17,339 nucleotides of DNA from WJKP01 sp964531215 (GCA_964531215.1 CAZHFK010000025.1:1-17339), one strand, 5' to 3'. Shown: positions 9,901 through 16,530, counted from the stretch's first letter. Notes: a model not told the origin generated them from the sequence alone. Made by a program: numbers and translations.

Positions 9901-10069
9901 AAAAGAAGACAGTATAGATCCTAATTTAGTAGAACAAGAATTTAATAAACTAATATCATCTTTACAATCCGCGCCTAATTCTAAAGCGTTTAATAAAGAA
10001 TTGACACAGTTTAAAAATAAAATGAGAAAAATAGGTTATAATGTAACTGAAAAGAAAAAAAAGAGCTAA
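6962..10069 (+). CDS. VirB6/TrbL-like type IV secretion membrane protein with long charged tail
   Basis: The 1035-residue protein begins with a hydrophobic segment (residues 9-31, ending TLAQ) that may be a signal peptide or a first helix. Further hydrophobic segments lie at about 54-92, 104-130, 138-174, 207-260, 277-298 and 331-348. This polytopic layout, a long double helix with Phe/Trp-rich turns and then a Gly/Ala-rich segment around 355-366, fits the VirB6/TrbL family that forms the inner-membrane channel of type IV secretion systems. Residues ~370-460 are Arg/Ala-rich and basic; the rest (to 1035) is hydrophilic, strongly charged, free of Cys and probably helical. The tail is far longer than in classical VirB6 (about 300 residues), recalling the extended VirB6 proteins of Rickettsiales. 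The start is the ATG 8 nt after the giant gene; no Shine-Dalgarno is seen. The family call rests on topology and context. Confidence 0.75.
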   Translation: MLKLLKNKKLVLIGLLLAVGLMFIFANVTLAQTQGSSPAPSSQEEAGVGTKLLNAAISVMVTIITFVINALSQLAGQLVILLMEVLVWLSMYNRFIDNPYVNEGWVILRDLVNMFFILGLLFIAFVTVLKIEKYQWNKLLARLLIMAILVNFSKTICGLIIDFFQVLMITFVNAYKDITAGNIFKGLAITDWYKINITQSDNIAWDQGLTAIVAALLALAFTVITLIVILITCVILAFRIVALWALVVFSPLAFFAWVFQGQGGQVGSLANKWFSQFFNYCMIGPFLAFFLWLSILTMAKLNLDQMVTSDQYDKTKREQHSATIGEAGSMDNVISIMMGIIMLVAGLKFSQEFAVAGSGMAGRAADKMKNSAQNTLERGARRSARAVTAPARLAGRAAKPLLSAPREAGAQRLERSRVGKYLTKAGRSRGLEKLQAAIKKPIVGSATKRETDARHAEDYGKTRTDINKKNAAEVKNKFNKEILGGSDNIDEEGNIKDLSKVSENKEAIEFYAQTLADNGKLTNKEVKQLQQAGFMDDKDKLEKQLFLEDMEDRVEKSTGRKKAFSSLVYNEETNEYEDLSDLEQKGESSMRKAVDNSGNAVDLSDVEMSSIAEKDDDDGTYKLDISKKAFQDLSQDKQDALQNLASSGTDIGSDFYNVARLGDVLQSKRKEVREGTASVGDEQANKIAKQKDFGDPSEDPDFAGAEMDGMTYKIASVSGWDDPARANVKVKEEMRFAQDNAERREIIENNKKHFDKRLHRRIDPTTGKAESDTAWENRIAKHYDKMDTQTANMSESELKRHQKLYKAVSAEYDDDGRVQREGTTNKNIGQKINKIRTKEGTRAVIEDNVKKIMPAAPSSAKQKIVKYIDDEAFDMLEATEDNQDKQDRIKVIAKQISDNTGLKGSGATKTAEALIENESKIIDRHQDTQALKKSASVKIRNYTDSIQSQFEKGKKDPSRIQFKVDGLIKHLKDEITGGALKEDSIDPNLVEQEFNKLISSLQSAPNSKAFNKELTQFKNKMRKIGYNVTEKKKKS

Positions 10070-10090
10070 ATTTTAAAATTAATAGTTTGT

Positions 10091-11641
10091 ATGCCTGGTA
10101 ATAAATTTAAAATAGAAGATTTAGGTAATTTTAGCAAGGATTTTCAAAAAATTTTACAAGATTATGAATTAGAAGATAAAGGGAAAAAAGTATTGGAAAT
10201 TTTAATTGACGCTATTTTGGGCAAAGTGCAACCGCTTGATTTAATTGAATTATTTACTGATAAATTAGAAATAAATTTTGATAAAGCTGGTGATTTAGCT
10301 TATGATTTAAAAATTGCAATACTTGATAAGAAAGACGAATTAGAAAAAATTAAAAAAAACTTGCGGGATAAAACTGAAACCAAATTCAGTCCGCCAGTAA
10401 TGGCCGATGAATTATTAGCCAAGTTACCGGAATTTGAAATTAAAGATGATAATATCAGACAAAGATTTTTAGAAGCTTTGGTGAGCTGGTTAAAAGATGT
10501 TCGTGATTTGGCTGAATTAAAAGAAGTAATGACTCGGTCGCAAAAAATTGGTGGAGTAGGTATGCCAGAAGAAATTTTTTATAAATTACGCGCTTTATTA
10601 AAAGCTAAAAAAGAAGAAATGGAAAAAGCAGATATTGATATTAATAAAGTTATTGCCGAATATAAAAATAGCTTGCCCAAAGAAGCTGTTGTGCCAAAAT
10701 CCGATGTTGTGCAAGAAACAGATATAGATGTTGAATCACAACCGGTTAAACAGAAAAAAGAGTCTGAAAAACCTACTGGTAAAGAAGTTACCATTGATCA
10801 ATTATTAAAAGATCAGGGGCTTGATTTTGAAGAACTGGCTCATAAAGAAGCAATCAAACGGGAATTAAAAGAAAAAGGAGAATTATCAGAAGAAATTGAC
10901 ACTAATTTGGCTGATAAAATAGAAGATAAAGAAGATTTTTTGGAAGAAAAACAAGAATTAGCTCCGCCACCACCTATGTCAGCTCAGTCAGATTCTGCTA
11001 AGCAAGAAAAAAAGGAACCGGTTATTGATGAACCTGCTGCCAGTTTGCCGGTTGAAGAAAAGGATACTTTTGCTGATTTTGATTTTGCACCAGGTCCAGT
11101 TCAAGATACAAAAAACTCTGCTCAAAAAGAAAATGAAACAGTGCAAGCTAAACAAGTTCAAGCGCCTGAAGAAACAAAGGAACCAATTAAAGAAACAGAG
11201 GCAATGAGTCAAACTCAGTCTGAATCAAAAAATCAACCGGCTGACAAGCAAGTTTCTCAGCAACCGATTTTGAAAAAACAAGAAGTACAAGGCGGCCGGC
11301 CAAGAGTAGAAGACGTGAAATTTACACCCAGATTATATGGTCCGATTGAAGAATTAGCTTCTTTTACAATAGCTGATTTTCGACGTTTATCCAAAGATCC
11401 TAAGGAAGCGATTGAGAAATTAAAAGCAAAATTTAATTTATTAGAAGATGAATCATTGGTTAAAAAGGTTGAAGGCATAAAAGCTTTAAAAAAAAGCCCC
11501 CTTTACAAGATTTATGCTGATATAATGAATAAAGCAATTAATCAGGGCAAATCTTTTGAACAAGTTATTGAAGAAACAGATGAATTGGAATTACCGGAAT
11601 TTAAAGCAATAATGGAATTAAATAAAAATTTAAAATATTAA
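10091..11641 (+). CDS. Soluble charged protein of unknown function in the secretion cluster
   Basis: This 516-residue protein has no membrane helix, no signal peptide and no visible Cys, so a cytoplasmic location is likely. Three parts can be seen: a helical N-terminal region (about 1-200) rich in Lys/Glu/Asp; a low-complexity linker (about 200-395) rich in Glu, Lys, Gln and Pro with a PPPP run; and a compact C-terminal domain (about 400-516) starting near the GGRPRVEDVKF segment and ending at NLKY. The C-terminal domain is the part most likely to be conserved. I do not recognise the family. Its place between the VirB6-like gene (21 nt gap) and the PrgI gene (3 nt gap) suggests an accessory cytoplasmic subunit, adaptor or chaperone of the secretion machine; this is inference only. 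Confidence 0.8.
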   Translation: MPGNKFKIEDLGNFSKDFQKILQDYELEDKGKKVLEILIDAILGKVQPLDLIELFTDKLEINFDKAGDLAYDLKIAILDKKDELEKIKKNLRDKTETKFSPPVMADELLAKLPEFEIKDDNIRQRFLEALVSWLKDVRDLAELKEVMTRSQKIGGVGMPEEIFYKLRALLKAKKEEMEKADIDINKVIAEYKNSLPKEAVVPKSDVVQETDIDVESQPVKQKKESEKPTGKEVTIDQLLKDQGLDFEELAHKEAIKRELKEKGELSEEIDTNLADKIEDKEDFLEEKQELAPPPPMSAQSDSAKQEKKEPVIDEPAASLPVEEKDTFADFDFAPGPVQDTKNSAQKENETVQAKQVQAPEETKEPIKETEAMSQTQSESKNQPADKQVSQQPILKKQEVQGGRPRVEDVKFTPRLYGPIEELASFTIADFRRLSKDPKEAIEKLKAKFNLLEDESLVKKVEGIKALKKSPLYKIYADIMNKAINQGKSFEQVIEETDELELPEFKAIMELNKNLKY

Positions 11642-11644
11642 TTT

Positions 11645-12076
11645 ATGGCTTTTAATCAGTTTTTAGTACCACAATTTATTGATGTTGAAAGTAAAATTAT
11701 TGGTCCGATTACGACCAGGCAGTTTTTTATTATGATGGTGGCCGGTATGTTGGATTTTATTTTTTATAAAATGTTTTATTTTACAACTTTTGTAATTGTT
11801 GCTTTATTAACAACCGCGATTTTTGGCATGATCGCTTTTTTTAAAGTTAATGGTATGCCTTTTCATTATTTCTTTTTAAATTTGGTTCAGACTTTAAAAA
11901 GACCTAATTTAAGGCTCTGGGGGAAGACGGAAATAACTGAATTACCCAAAAAAGAAGAAAAAAAAGAGGAAGAAAAATTTACCCCCAAAGAGCCTTTGGT
12001 TGGAGATAAATTATCTTCTTTGTCTTTGGTTGTTAATACAGGTGGCGCCTTTAGAGAAGAAGATACAATTAAATAA
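11645..12076 (+). CDS. PrgI family protein (VirB3-like T4SS inner-membrane subunit)
   Basis: The 143-residue protein opens with F-x-VPQ-x-I-x2-E-x-KI-x-GP-x-T-x-RQF, the pattern typical of PrgI proteins of Gram-positive and CPR conjugation-like systems. Two membrane helices follow at about residues 24-43 and 46-66, with a short turn between them. A conserved-looking MPFHYFFLN segment (71-79) and a basic NLRLWGK stretch come next, and then a charged cytoplasmic tail of about 45 residues. PrgI/VirB3 proteins work directly with VirB4, and here the gene is two genes upstream of virB4, as expected. The start ATG lies 3 nt after the previous stop and has no Shine-Dalgarno. Confidence 0.85.
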   Translation: MAFNQFLVPQFIDVESKIIGPITTRQFFIMMVAGMLDFIFYKMFYFTTFVIVALLTTAIFGMIAFFKVNGMPFHYFFLNLVQTLKRPNLRLWGKTEITELPKKEEKKEEEKFTPKEPLVGDKLSSLSLVVNTGGAFREEDTIK

Positions 12077-12084
12077 TTTTATTT

Positions 12085-12663
12085 ATGGCAAAAAATACAA
12101 CCCAAAAATATTTGGATATTGCTGAAATCAGAGAGGGTACAGTTATTTTAAAAGACGGTACTTTACGTTCAGTTATTTTATGTTCCAGTATTAATTTCGC
12201 ATTAAAATCAGAAGACGAACAAAAAGCTTTAATTAGCGGTTATATGCAGTTTTTAAATTCATTAGATCATCCCATGCAGATAGTCATTCAGTCACGGCGA
12301 TTAGATGTTGAAGGATATTTAAGACGTTTATCCGAGGCTCAAAAAAAGCAAACTAATGAATTATTGAAATTACAAATAGCCAGCTATATAGAATATATCC
12401 AAGAATTAATTGAAATCGGTGAAATAATGACTAAACGTTTTTTTATTATTATTCCTTATAATCCGTTAGGAGATAAATCTAAAAATTTCTGGTCAAGATT
12501 AAAAGAATTATTTACGCCTGGTAAGTTGATAAAAATTAAAAAAGAAAAATTTTTGGAATATAAGAAAGATTTGCAATTAAGAATCAATAATATTCAGTCA
12601 AATTTAAGGGGGATGGGTCTGGAAACGGCTGTTTTGGATACCCAAAGTTTAATTGAATTATAA
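12085..12663 (+). CDS. TraC/VirB4 N-domain-like protein, probably frameshifted near its C-terminus
   Basis: The 192-residue product starts with a beta-rich segment (Y-L-D-I-A-E-I-R-E-G at 9-18), then 'E-D-E-Q-K' and a QIVIQSRRLD strand (65-74), a helical region and a second strand set around RFFIIIPYNPL (118-128). This matches the N-terminal module of VirB4/TraC proteins and contains no Walker motif, so it would accompany the ATPase encoded next and not replace it. The frame stops right after the typical Q-S-L-I-E-L end region. In the +1 frame the sequence continues as Y-N-V-Y-N-P and so on to a stop at 12731-12733, 11 nt before virB4. I infer a small indel in a TA-rich spot, or an assembly error, that removes about 24 C-terminal residues. 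Function in this form is uncertain. Confidence 0.8.
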   Translation: MAKNTTQKYLDIAEIREGTVILKDGTLRSVILCSSINFALKSEDEQKALISGYMQFLNSLDHPMQIVIQSRRLDVEGYLRRLSEAQKKQTNELLKLQIASYIEYIQELIEIGEIMTKRFFIIIPYNPLGDKSKNFWSRLKELFTPGKLIKIKKEKFLEYKKDLQLRINNIQSNLRGMGLETAVLDTQSLIEL

Positions 12664-12733
12664 TGTTTATAATCCCAAAACCAGCCAAAATCAAAAATTA
12701 AAAGATATTAATAAACTTCGCATAGAACAATAA
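12653..12733 (+). other. Out-of-frame C-terminal tail of the TraC-like gene
   Basis: Frame +1 relative to the preceding gene is open from 12653 and encodes YNVYNPKTSQNQ..., ending in TAA at 12731-12733. The Tyr-Asn-x-Tyr-Asn-Pro stretch directly after an LIEL end is what I would expect from an intact family member. The tail also brings the gap to virB4 down from 81 to 11 nt, matching the tight spacing elsewhere in the operon. Restoring two bases (TA) in the run around 12658-12663 would fuse the frames. Confidence 0.6.
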
Positions 12734-12744
12734 TTTTATAAAAT

Positions 12745-14679
12745 ATGGCGTTAGAAGTACCAACACCTCAACAAAAAAAATCTGCAGAAGAAACGGAAAA
12801 GAAATCACCGGAAGAAGAAGTTAAAGCAGAAGCAATTACTTTAGAAGAAGAAAAATTTTATCGTAAAGGTCAAGTCAATGTTAAAGATTTAATTGCGCCG
12901 GCTGCTTTTAAAGTTAAACCAAGTTATGTTATTTTGGGTAATACTTATGTTAGAACTATTTTTGTTTTAAATTATCCTCGTTATATAACCGTTGGCTGGT
13001 TTACACCGGTGATTAGTTTAAGCAAGACTTTGGATGTTTCCATGTTTTTTTATCCTGTTAAATCAGAAATAATTTTAAAACAGTTGAAAAAACGAGTAGG
13101 TAATTTGCAGGCCCAATTAATGTCAGATGTTGAAAAAGGGGCACCGCGTGATCCTATTTTGGAAACGGCTTTACACGATATAGAAAAATTAAGAGATGAT
13201 TTAACTCAGGGTATAGAAAGATTTTTTCAATTTGCCTTATATACAACTATTTATGCCAATAATGAAGAAGACTTAGAGGAATTGACTTCAGAAGTTGAAT
13301 CAATTTTTGGCAGTAAATTGATTTATACTAAAAAAGTTTTATACCAGGCTGAACAAGGTTTTAATTCAACTATTCCGTTAGCTAATGACGAACTTTTAAT
13401 TTCATTTAATATGAACACTTCACCGGTTGCTTCTTCTTTTCCTTTTATTTCTTCAGAATTAACTTCTGATGAAGGAATTTTATACGGTGTAAATAGGCAT
13501 AATAATAGTTTGATTATATTTGAAAGATTTTCTTTGCAAAATGCCAATTATGTTGTTTTTGCTACTTCCGGTGCCGGTAAAAGTTATGCAGTAAAATTGG
13601 AAGTTTTAAGAAGTATGATGCTGGGTACGGATGTAATTATTATTGATCCGGAAAGAGAATACGAGCATTTATCAGAAGCCGTTGGTGGGACTTATGTTAA
13701 TATTTCTTTGGCTTCAAAAGAAAAAATTAACCCGTTTGATTTGCCAAGAGGAATTGGAGATGCCAGTACAGAAGATATTATTAGAAGCAGCGTAATTTCT
13801 TTAAAAGGTTTATTACGTTTAATGTTGGGTGATTTAACAACCGAAGAAGATTCTATTTTAGATAGGGCTTTAATCGAAACTTATGCTTCAAAAGATATTA
13901 CTCCGCAGGCTGATTTAGCAAATATTGAACCGCCGATTATGCGGGATTTGCAGAATATTTTGGAAGGTATGGAAGGTGCTGAAGATTTAAGTTTGCGTTT
14001 AAGAAAATATACTGAAGGAACTTTTGCCGGTTTATTTAACCAGCCGACCAATGTTGATATGAGAAATCAGCTGGTTAGTTTTAGTGTAAGAGATTTGGAA
14101 GATGAATTAAGGCCAATTGCCATATATACGATCGTAACTTATATTTGGAATGTAGTGCGTTCTCAAGTAAAGAAAAGAATTTTAGTAATTGATGAAGCTT
14201 GGTGGCTAATGACCCATGAGGATTCTGCTAAATTTATTTATGCTTTGGTAAAAAGATGTAGAAAATATTATTTAGGCGTGACAACAATTACCCAGGACGT
14301 TAATGATTTTTTAAACAGTCCTTATGGCCGCGCAATTGTAACCAATTCAGCTTTACAATTACTATTAAGACAATCACCCGCAGCGATTGATAATATTAAA
14401 AAAGTGTTTTTATTGACTGAAGGTGAAAAATATTTGCTTTTGGAAGGCAGTGTAGGTGAGGGCATCTTTTTTGCCGGTCGAAAGCATGCTGCGATTAAAA
14501 TAGTGGCTTCATATAGTGAAGATCAATTGATTACAAGCGATCCAAAACAATTATTAGAGATTGAAGCTTCAAAAAGGGAATTTGAAGAAGAATCAGCTGG
14601 CACTGGCGCTGAGTCTGCTGAAAGTCAACAAAAAACTCCGCCTAAAACAGACAGGGGGGTAGAGGAAATGAATATTTAA
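12745..14679 (+). CDS. virB4: VirB4 family type IV secretion ATPase
   Basis: The 644-residue protein has a charged N-terminal stretch (1-40), a VirB4 N-terminal domain (about 50-265) and a P-loop ATPase domain (about 266-610). Walker A is SGAGKS at residues 275-280, with the catalytic Lys at 279. The I-I-I-D-P-E-R-E-Y segment follows about 25 residues later. Walker B is RILVIDEAWW, with Asp483 and Glu484. The T-x-I-T-Q-D motif and an NSALQLLLRQSP segment then complete the VirB4/TraC pattern. VirB4 is the hexameric energiser of T4SS assembly and substrate transport at the inner membrane. The protein is shorter than proteobacterial VirB4 (about 790 residues). No membrane helix is seen. The C-terminal 50 residues are low-complexity (Glu/Ser/Gln). 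The start is the ATG at 12745. Confidence 0.95.
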   Translation: MALEVPTPQQKKSAEETEKKSPEEEVKAEAITLEEEKFYRKGQVNVKDLIAPAAFKVKPSYVILGNTYVRTIFVLNYPRYITVGWFTPVISLSKTLDVSMFFYPVKSEIILKQLKKRVGNLQAQLMSDVEKGAPRDPILETALHDIEKLRDDLTQGIERFFQFALYTTIYANNEEDLEELTSEVESIFGSKLIYTKKVLYQAEQGFNSTIPLANDELLISFNMNTSPVASSFPFISSELTSDEGILYGVNRHNNSLIIFERFSLQNANYVVFATSGAGKSYAVKLEVLRSMMLGTDVIIIDPEREYEHLSEAVGGTYVNISLASKEKINPFDLPRGIGDASTEDIIRSSVISLKGLLRLMLGDLTTEEDSILDRALIETYASKDITPQADLANIEPPIMRDLQNILEGMEGAEDLSLRLRKYTEGTFAGLFNQPTNVDMRNQLVSFSVRDLEDELRPIAIYTIVTYIWNVVRSQVKKRILVIDEAWWLMTHEDSAKFIYALVKRCRKYYLGVTTITQDVNDFLNSPYGRAIVTNSALQLLLRQSPAAIDNIKKVFLLTEGEKYLLLEGSVGEGIFFAGRKHAAIKIVASYSEDQLITSDPKQLLEIEASKREFEEESAGTGAESAESQQKTPPKTDRGVEEMNI

Positions 14680-14697
14680 ATTTATTAAATAAATTTA
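14677..14697. repeat. Perfect AT-only palindrome at the virB4 stop codon
   Basis: Ten-base arms flank a central A, every base is A or T, and the palindrome includes the virB4 TAA. It could form a weak mRNA hairpin between virB4 and the next gene. With no GC pairs and no clear U-tract it is unlikely to terminate transcription, and chance is plausible in DNA this AT-rich. Confidence 0.3.
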
Positions 14698-14717
14698 CTA
14701 TTAAGTAATAAAATCAT

Positions 14718-15386
14718 ATGGCTGAAAAGTCAAAAGAACAAGCAACAAAAATAAAGAAAATTATTATTTTAGCGGTAATTTTGTTATTACTTTTGATTAT
14801 TGCTGCAATTATTTATTTATTATTAACTTATTTTAATGTTAATCAGGCTCCCCCACAAACAAATTTAAATGCCAATACAAATCAGACAGCCGCCTTGCCT
14901 GATCAGCCTTTACCTGATTTAACTAATTTTAATAATACTAATGCAGCAGTTTTATCTGATTCCCAAACATTAAATGGTGAAGTCGAGGAAATTGACCAAG
15001 CTGAACAAGTCAGTGTTTTATTAATAGCTGAAGCATTTGCTGAAAGATTTGGCAGTTATTCTAATCAAAGTAATTATACTAATTTGGATGATTTATCGGT
15101 TTTTATGACTGAATCAATGACTGATTGGGTTAATAATACTTATAAAGAAAAATTAAGACAGCAAAATCCTGATTTTAATACTTATTATGCGATTGAAGCT
15201 AAAGCTATATCAAAACAAGTAGAAAATTTGGATGAAGAAGCCGGTAAAGCAAAAGTTATTGTTAAAACCCAAAGACAAGAATTTAATAATGATATAAATA
15301 ATCCCGATGTTTTTTATCAGGATATTTTATTGGAGTTTGTTAAAGTTGATGATCAATGGAAAGTGGACGGCGCTTATTGGCAATAA
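14718..15386 (+). CDS. Single-pass membrane protein with possible NTF2/VirB8-like outer domain
   Basis: The 222-residue protein has a basic N-terminus (KIKK), one membrane helix at about residues 14-38, an Asn/Thr/Pro-rich linker (40-90) and a soluble domain (about 95-222). The soluble domain has a helical first half (VSVLLIAEAFAERFG, then SMTDWVNNTY) and a beta-rich second half ending in ILLEFVKVDDQWKVDGAYW. That helix-then-sheet order with a final 'W-K-V-D-G-x-x-W' strand is typical of NTF2-like folds, which include VirB8 and TcpC, the periplasmic or extracellular scaffold proteins of T4SS. The topology (short cytoplasmic N-terminus, one helix, outer domain) also matches VirB8. The family assignment is inferred from fold pattern and position 38 nt after virB4. 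The start ATG has no Shine-Dalgarno. Confidence 0.75.
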   Translation: MAEKSKEQATKIKKIIILAVILLLLLIIAAIIYLLLTYFNVNQAPPQTNLNANTNQTAALPDQPLPDLTNFNNTNAAVLSDSQTLNGEVEEIDQAEQVSVLLIAEAFAERFGSYSNQSNYTNLDDLSVFMTESMTDWVNNTYKEKLRQQNPDFNTYYAIEAKAISKQVENLDEEAGKAKVIVKTQRQEFNNDINNPDVFYQDILLEFVKVDDQWKVDGAYWQ

Positions 15387-15425
15387 TTTGAGTTATTAGG
15401 AGTTTATAATTATTTATTGGCAACC

Positions 15426-16145
15426 ATGGATATATTTAAATTGAAAGATTGGTTGATTGATTTGATTTTTCCTAAAGAATGTCTTGGTTGTGGTTTAGAA
15501 AAAACTTATTTATGCCATAATTGTTTTAATAATTTAGAATTAAACAAACAATTTTATTGCGTTTTATGTAAAAAACAATCGCACCATAGTCAAATTTGCC
15601 CAAATTGTAAAAAAAAGACAGCTTTAAAAGCTGTTTTTGTTGTGGCTAATTATGATAATAGAATATTACAAAATTTATTGCATAATTTAAAATATAATTT
15701 TGTTGAAGAAATTGGTGATTATTTGGGAAATTTAATAATTAAATATCTTGAGGTTAATCGTATTTTTAAATTTTTTCAAATCAATTCAGCTAATACTATA
15801 ATTTGCCCAGTCCCATTGCATAAAAAACGTTATTTGGCTCGGGGGTTTAACCAAAGTGAGCTTTTAGCTAAAAAATTAAATATATATTATAAAATTCTTC
15901 AGAAAGATTTGTTAATTAGAAAAATTAATACCATAAGCCAGGTTAATTTAAATCGGCAAGAACGGCAAAGCAATCTTAAAAATGCTTTTATTTTTAATAA
16001 TCAGGAATCAGCTAAAAATAAAAAGATTTTATTAATTGATGATGTTTTAACAACCGGGAGCACTTTAATTGAAGCTGCTCAAGTTTTAGAGCAAAAAGGT
16101 TTTAATGAAATTTATGGACTAGTCATTGCCCAAAGAGATGATTAA
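15426..16145 (+). CDS. comF: ComF family phosphoribosyltransferase-like protein
   Basis: With the ATG at 15426 the protein has 239 residues, the usual ComF length. It begins with the typical D-x-I-F-P-K-E-C-L-G-C-G segment. Cys19, 22, 30 and 33 form one zinc-binding set and Cys45, 48, 58 and 61 a second. A phosphoribosyltransferase domain follows, with VPLHKKRYLARGFNQSE (129-145) and the PRPP-binding loop ILLIDDVLTTGST (201-213). ComF is needed for DNA uptake during natural transformation in Bacillus and Haemophilus, probably acting on incoming single-stranded DNA in the cytoplasm. A TTG at 15417 is an alternative start, but AGGAG at 15398-15402 is too far from either codon to decide; I prefer ATG because every other intact start here is ATG. 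The gene is 39 nt after the preceding one and could be cotranscribed with it. Confidence 0.93.
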   Translation: MDIFKLKDWLIDLIFPKECLGCGLEKTYLCHNCFNNLELNKQFYCVLCKKQSHHSQICPNCKKKTALKAVFVVANYDNRILQNLLHNLKYNFVEEIGDYLGNLIIKYLEVNRIFKFFQINSANTIICPVPLHKKRYLARGFNQSELLAKKLNIYYKILQKDLLIRKINTISQVNLNRQERQSNLKNAFIFNNQESAKNKKILLIDDVLTTGSTLIEAAQVLEQKGFNEIYGLVIAQRDD

Positions 16146-16157
16146 TATTTTTTCCTG

Positions 16158-16244
16158 CAAAGAGAAAGGGATTCGAACCCTCGGCCCCGTTGCCGGGGCT
16201 CCGGTTTTCAAGACCGGTGAATTCGTCCACTCTGCCACCTCTCC
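16158..16244 (-). tRNA. tRNA-Ser (anticodon UGA)
   Basis: On the minus strand the gene starts GGAGAGG and has an anticodon stem CCGGT/ACCGG with loop CTTGAAA (anticodon TGA), a long variable arm GCCCCG-GCAA-CGGGGC and a T-arm GAGGG-TTCGAAT-CCCTT. The long variable arm and discriminator G fit serine. CCA is not encoded. The acceptor stem closes with three G-U pairs (1-72, 2-71, 7-66), and the three-pair D stem has a C-U mismatch, so the molecule is weaker than its neighbour; it may still work. Confidence 0.92.
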
Positions 16245-16246
16245 AT

Positions 16247-16276
16247 AATATATAAATTTATCAGCTAAAAATTCAA
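16247..16276 (-). promoter_or_regulatory. Weak candidate promoter for tRNA-Ser(UGA)
   Basis: Read leftward, TTGAAT (16276-16271) and TATATT (16252-16247) are 18 nt apart, with the -10 just upstream of the mature tRNA end. The leader would be almost absent, and AT-rich DNA makes chance matches likely, so cotranscription from the stronger promoter upstream of tRNA-Ser(GCU) is the simpler explanation. Confidence 0.25.
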
Positions 16277-16307
16277 ATTACCAGTTTACAGGCTATGTTA
16301 TTAGGTA

Positions 16308-16393
16308 ATGCGGACCTGTCATGCCGAAGCTACGACTGGTTGTGTTGCTTGCCTTCGTCCTCCGACAAGCTCCGGACTACGGCGTAGCGACGG
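16308..16393. repeat. GC-rich repeat-like block between the two serine tRNAs
   Basis: This block is strikingly GC-rich in an otherwise AT-rich region and contains no gene. It has an odd palindrome CTACGGCGTAG (16377-16387), an inverted pair GCTACG (16330-16335)/CGTAGC (16383-16388), a pair CGAAG (16325-16329)/CTTCG (16353-16357), and a short direct repeat CTCCG-ACAAG-CTCCG. It looks like a dispersed intergenic element (REP or MITE type). Only one copy is visible here, so the repeat status is inferred. Confidence 0.45.
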
Positions 16394-16484
16394 CGGAGAG
16401 GGGGGGATTCGAACCCCCGCGCCGGCATAAAACCGACCTACAGGTTTAGCAAACCCGCCCCTTCAACCACTTGGGTACCTCTCC
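16394..16484 (-). tRNA. tRNA-Ser (anticodon GCU)
   Basis: On the minus strand, GGAGAGG pairs perfectly with CCTCTCC, followed by discriminator G. The anticodon stem CGGGT/ACCTG encloses loop TTGCTAA (anticodon GCT). A long class II variable arm (GTCGG paired with CCGGC) and a T-arm GGGGG-TTCGAAT-CCCCC complete a sound serine tRNA. CCA is not encoded (CCG follows). It is the promoter-proximal gene of the leftward tRNA pair. Confidence 0.96.
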
Positions 16485-16501
16485 AGGGTTTCTTAACCTA
16501 T

Positions 16502-16530
16502 ATTTTAGCTTAGTTTAGAGAAAATGTCAA
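16502..16530 (-). promoter_or_regulatory. Sigma70-type promoter for the leftward tRNA-Ser pair
   Basis: Read on the minus strand, a perfect -35 TTGACA (16530-16525) is separated by 17 nt from -10 TAAAAT (16507-16502). Transcription would start near 16495, about 11 nt before the mature 5' end of tRNA-Ser(GCU), a typical tRNA leader. No terminator is visible between the two tRNAs, so both are probably made from this promoter. Confidence 0.75.

Noticed and set aside
11025..11207. Short plus-strand frame inside the soluble charged protein gene
   Set aside because: Its Lys/Leu/Gln-rich translation is what a shifted reading of the E/K/Q-rich linker gives; no start context and full overlap.
12658..12664. 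Programmed +1 frameshift at the TraC-like stop
   Set aside because: The P-site codon UUA would have to re-pair on UAU, which is poor, and no SD-like stimulator precedes it; mutation or assembly error is simpler.
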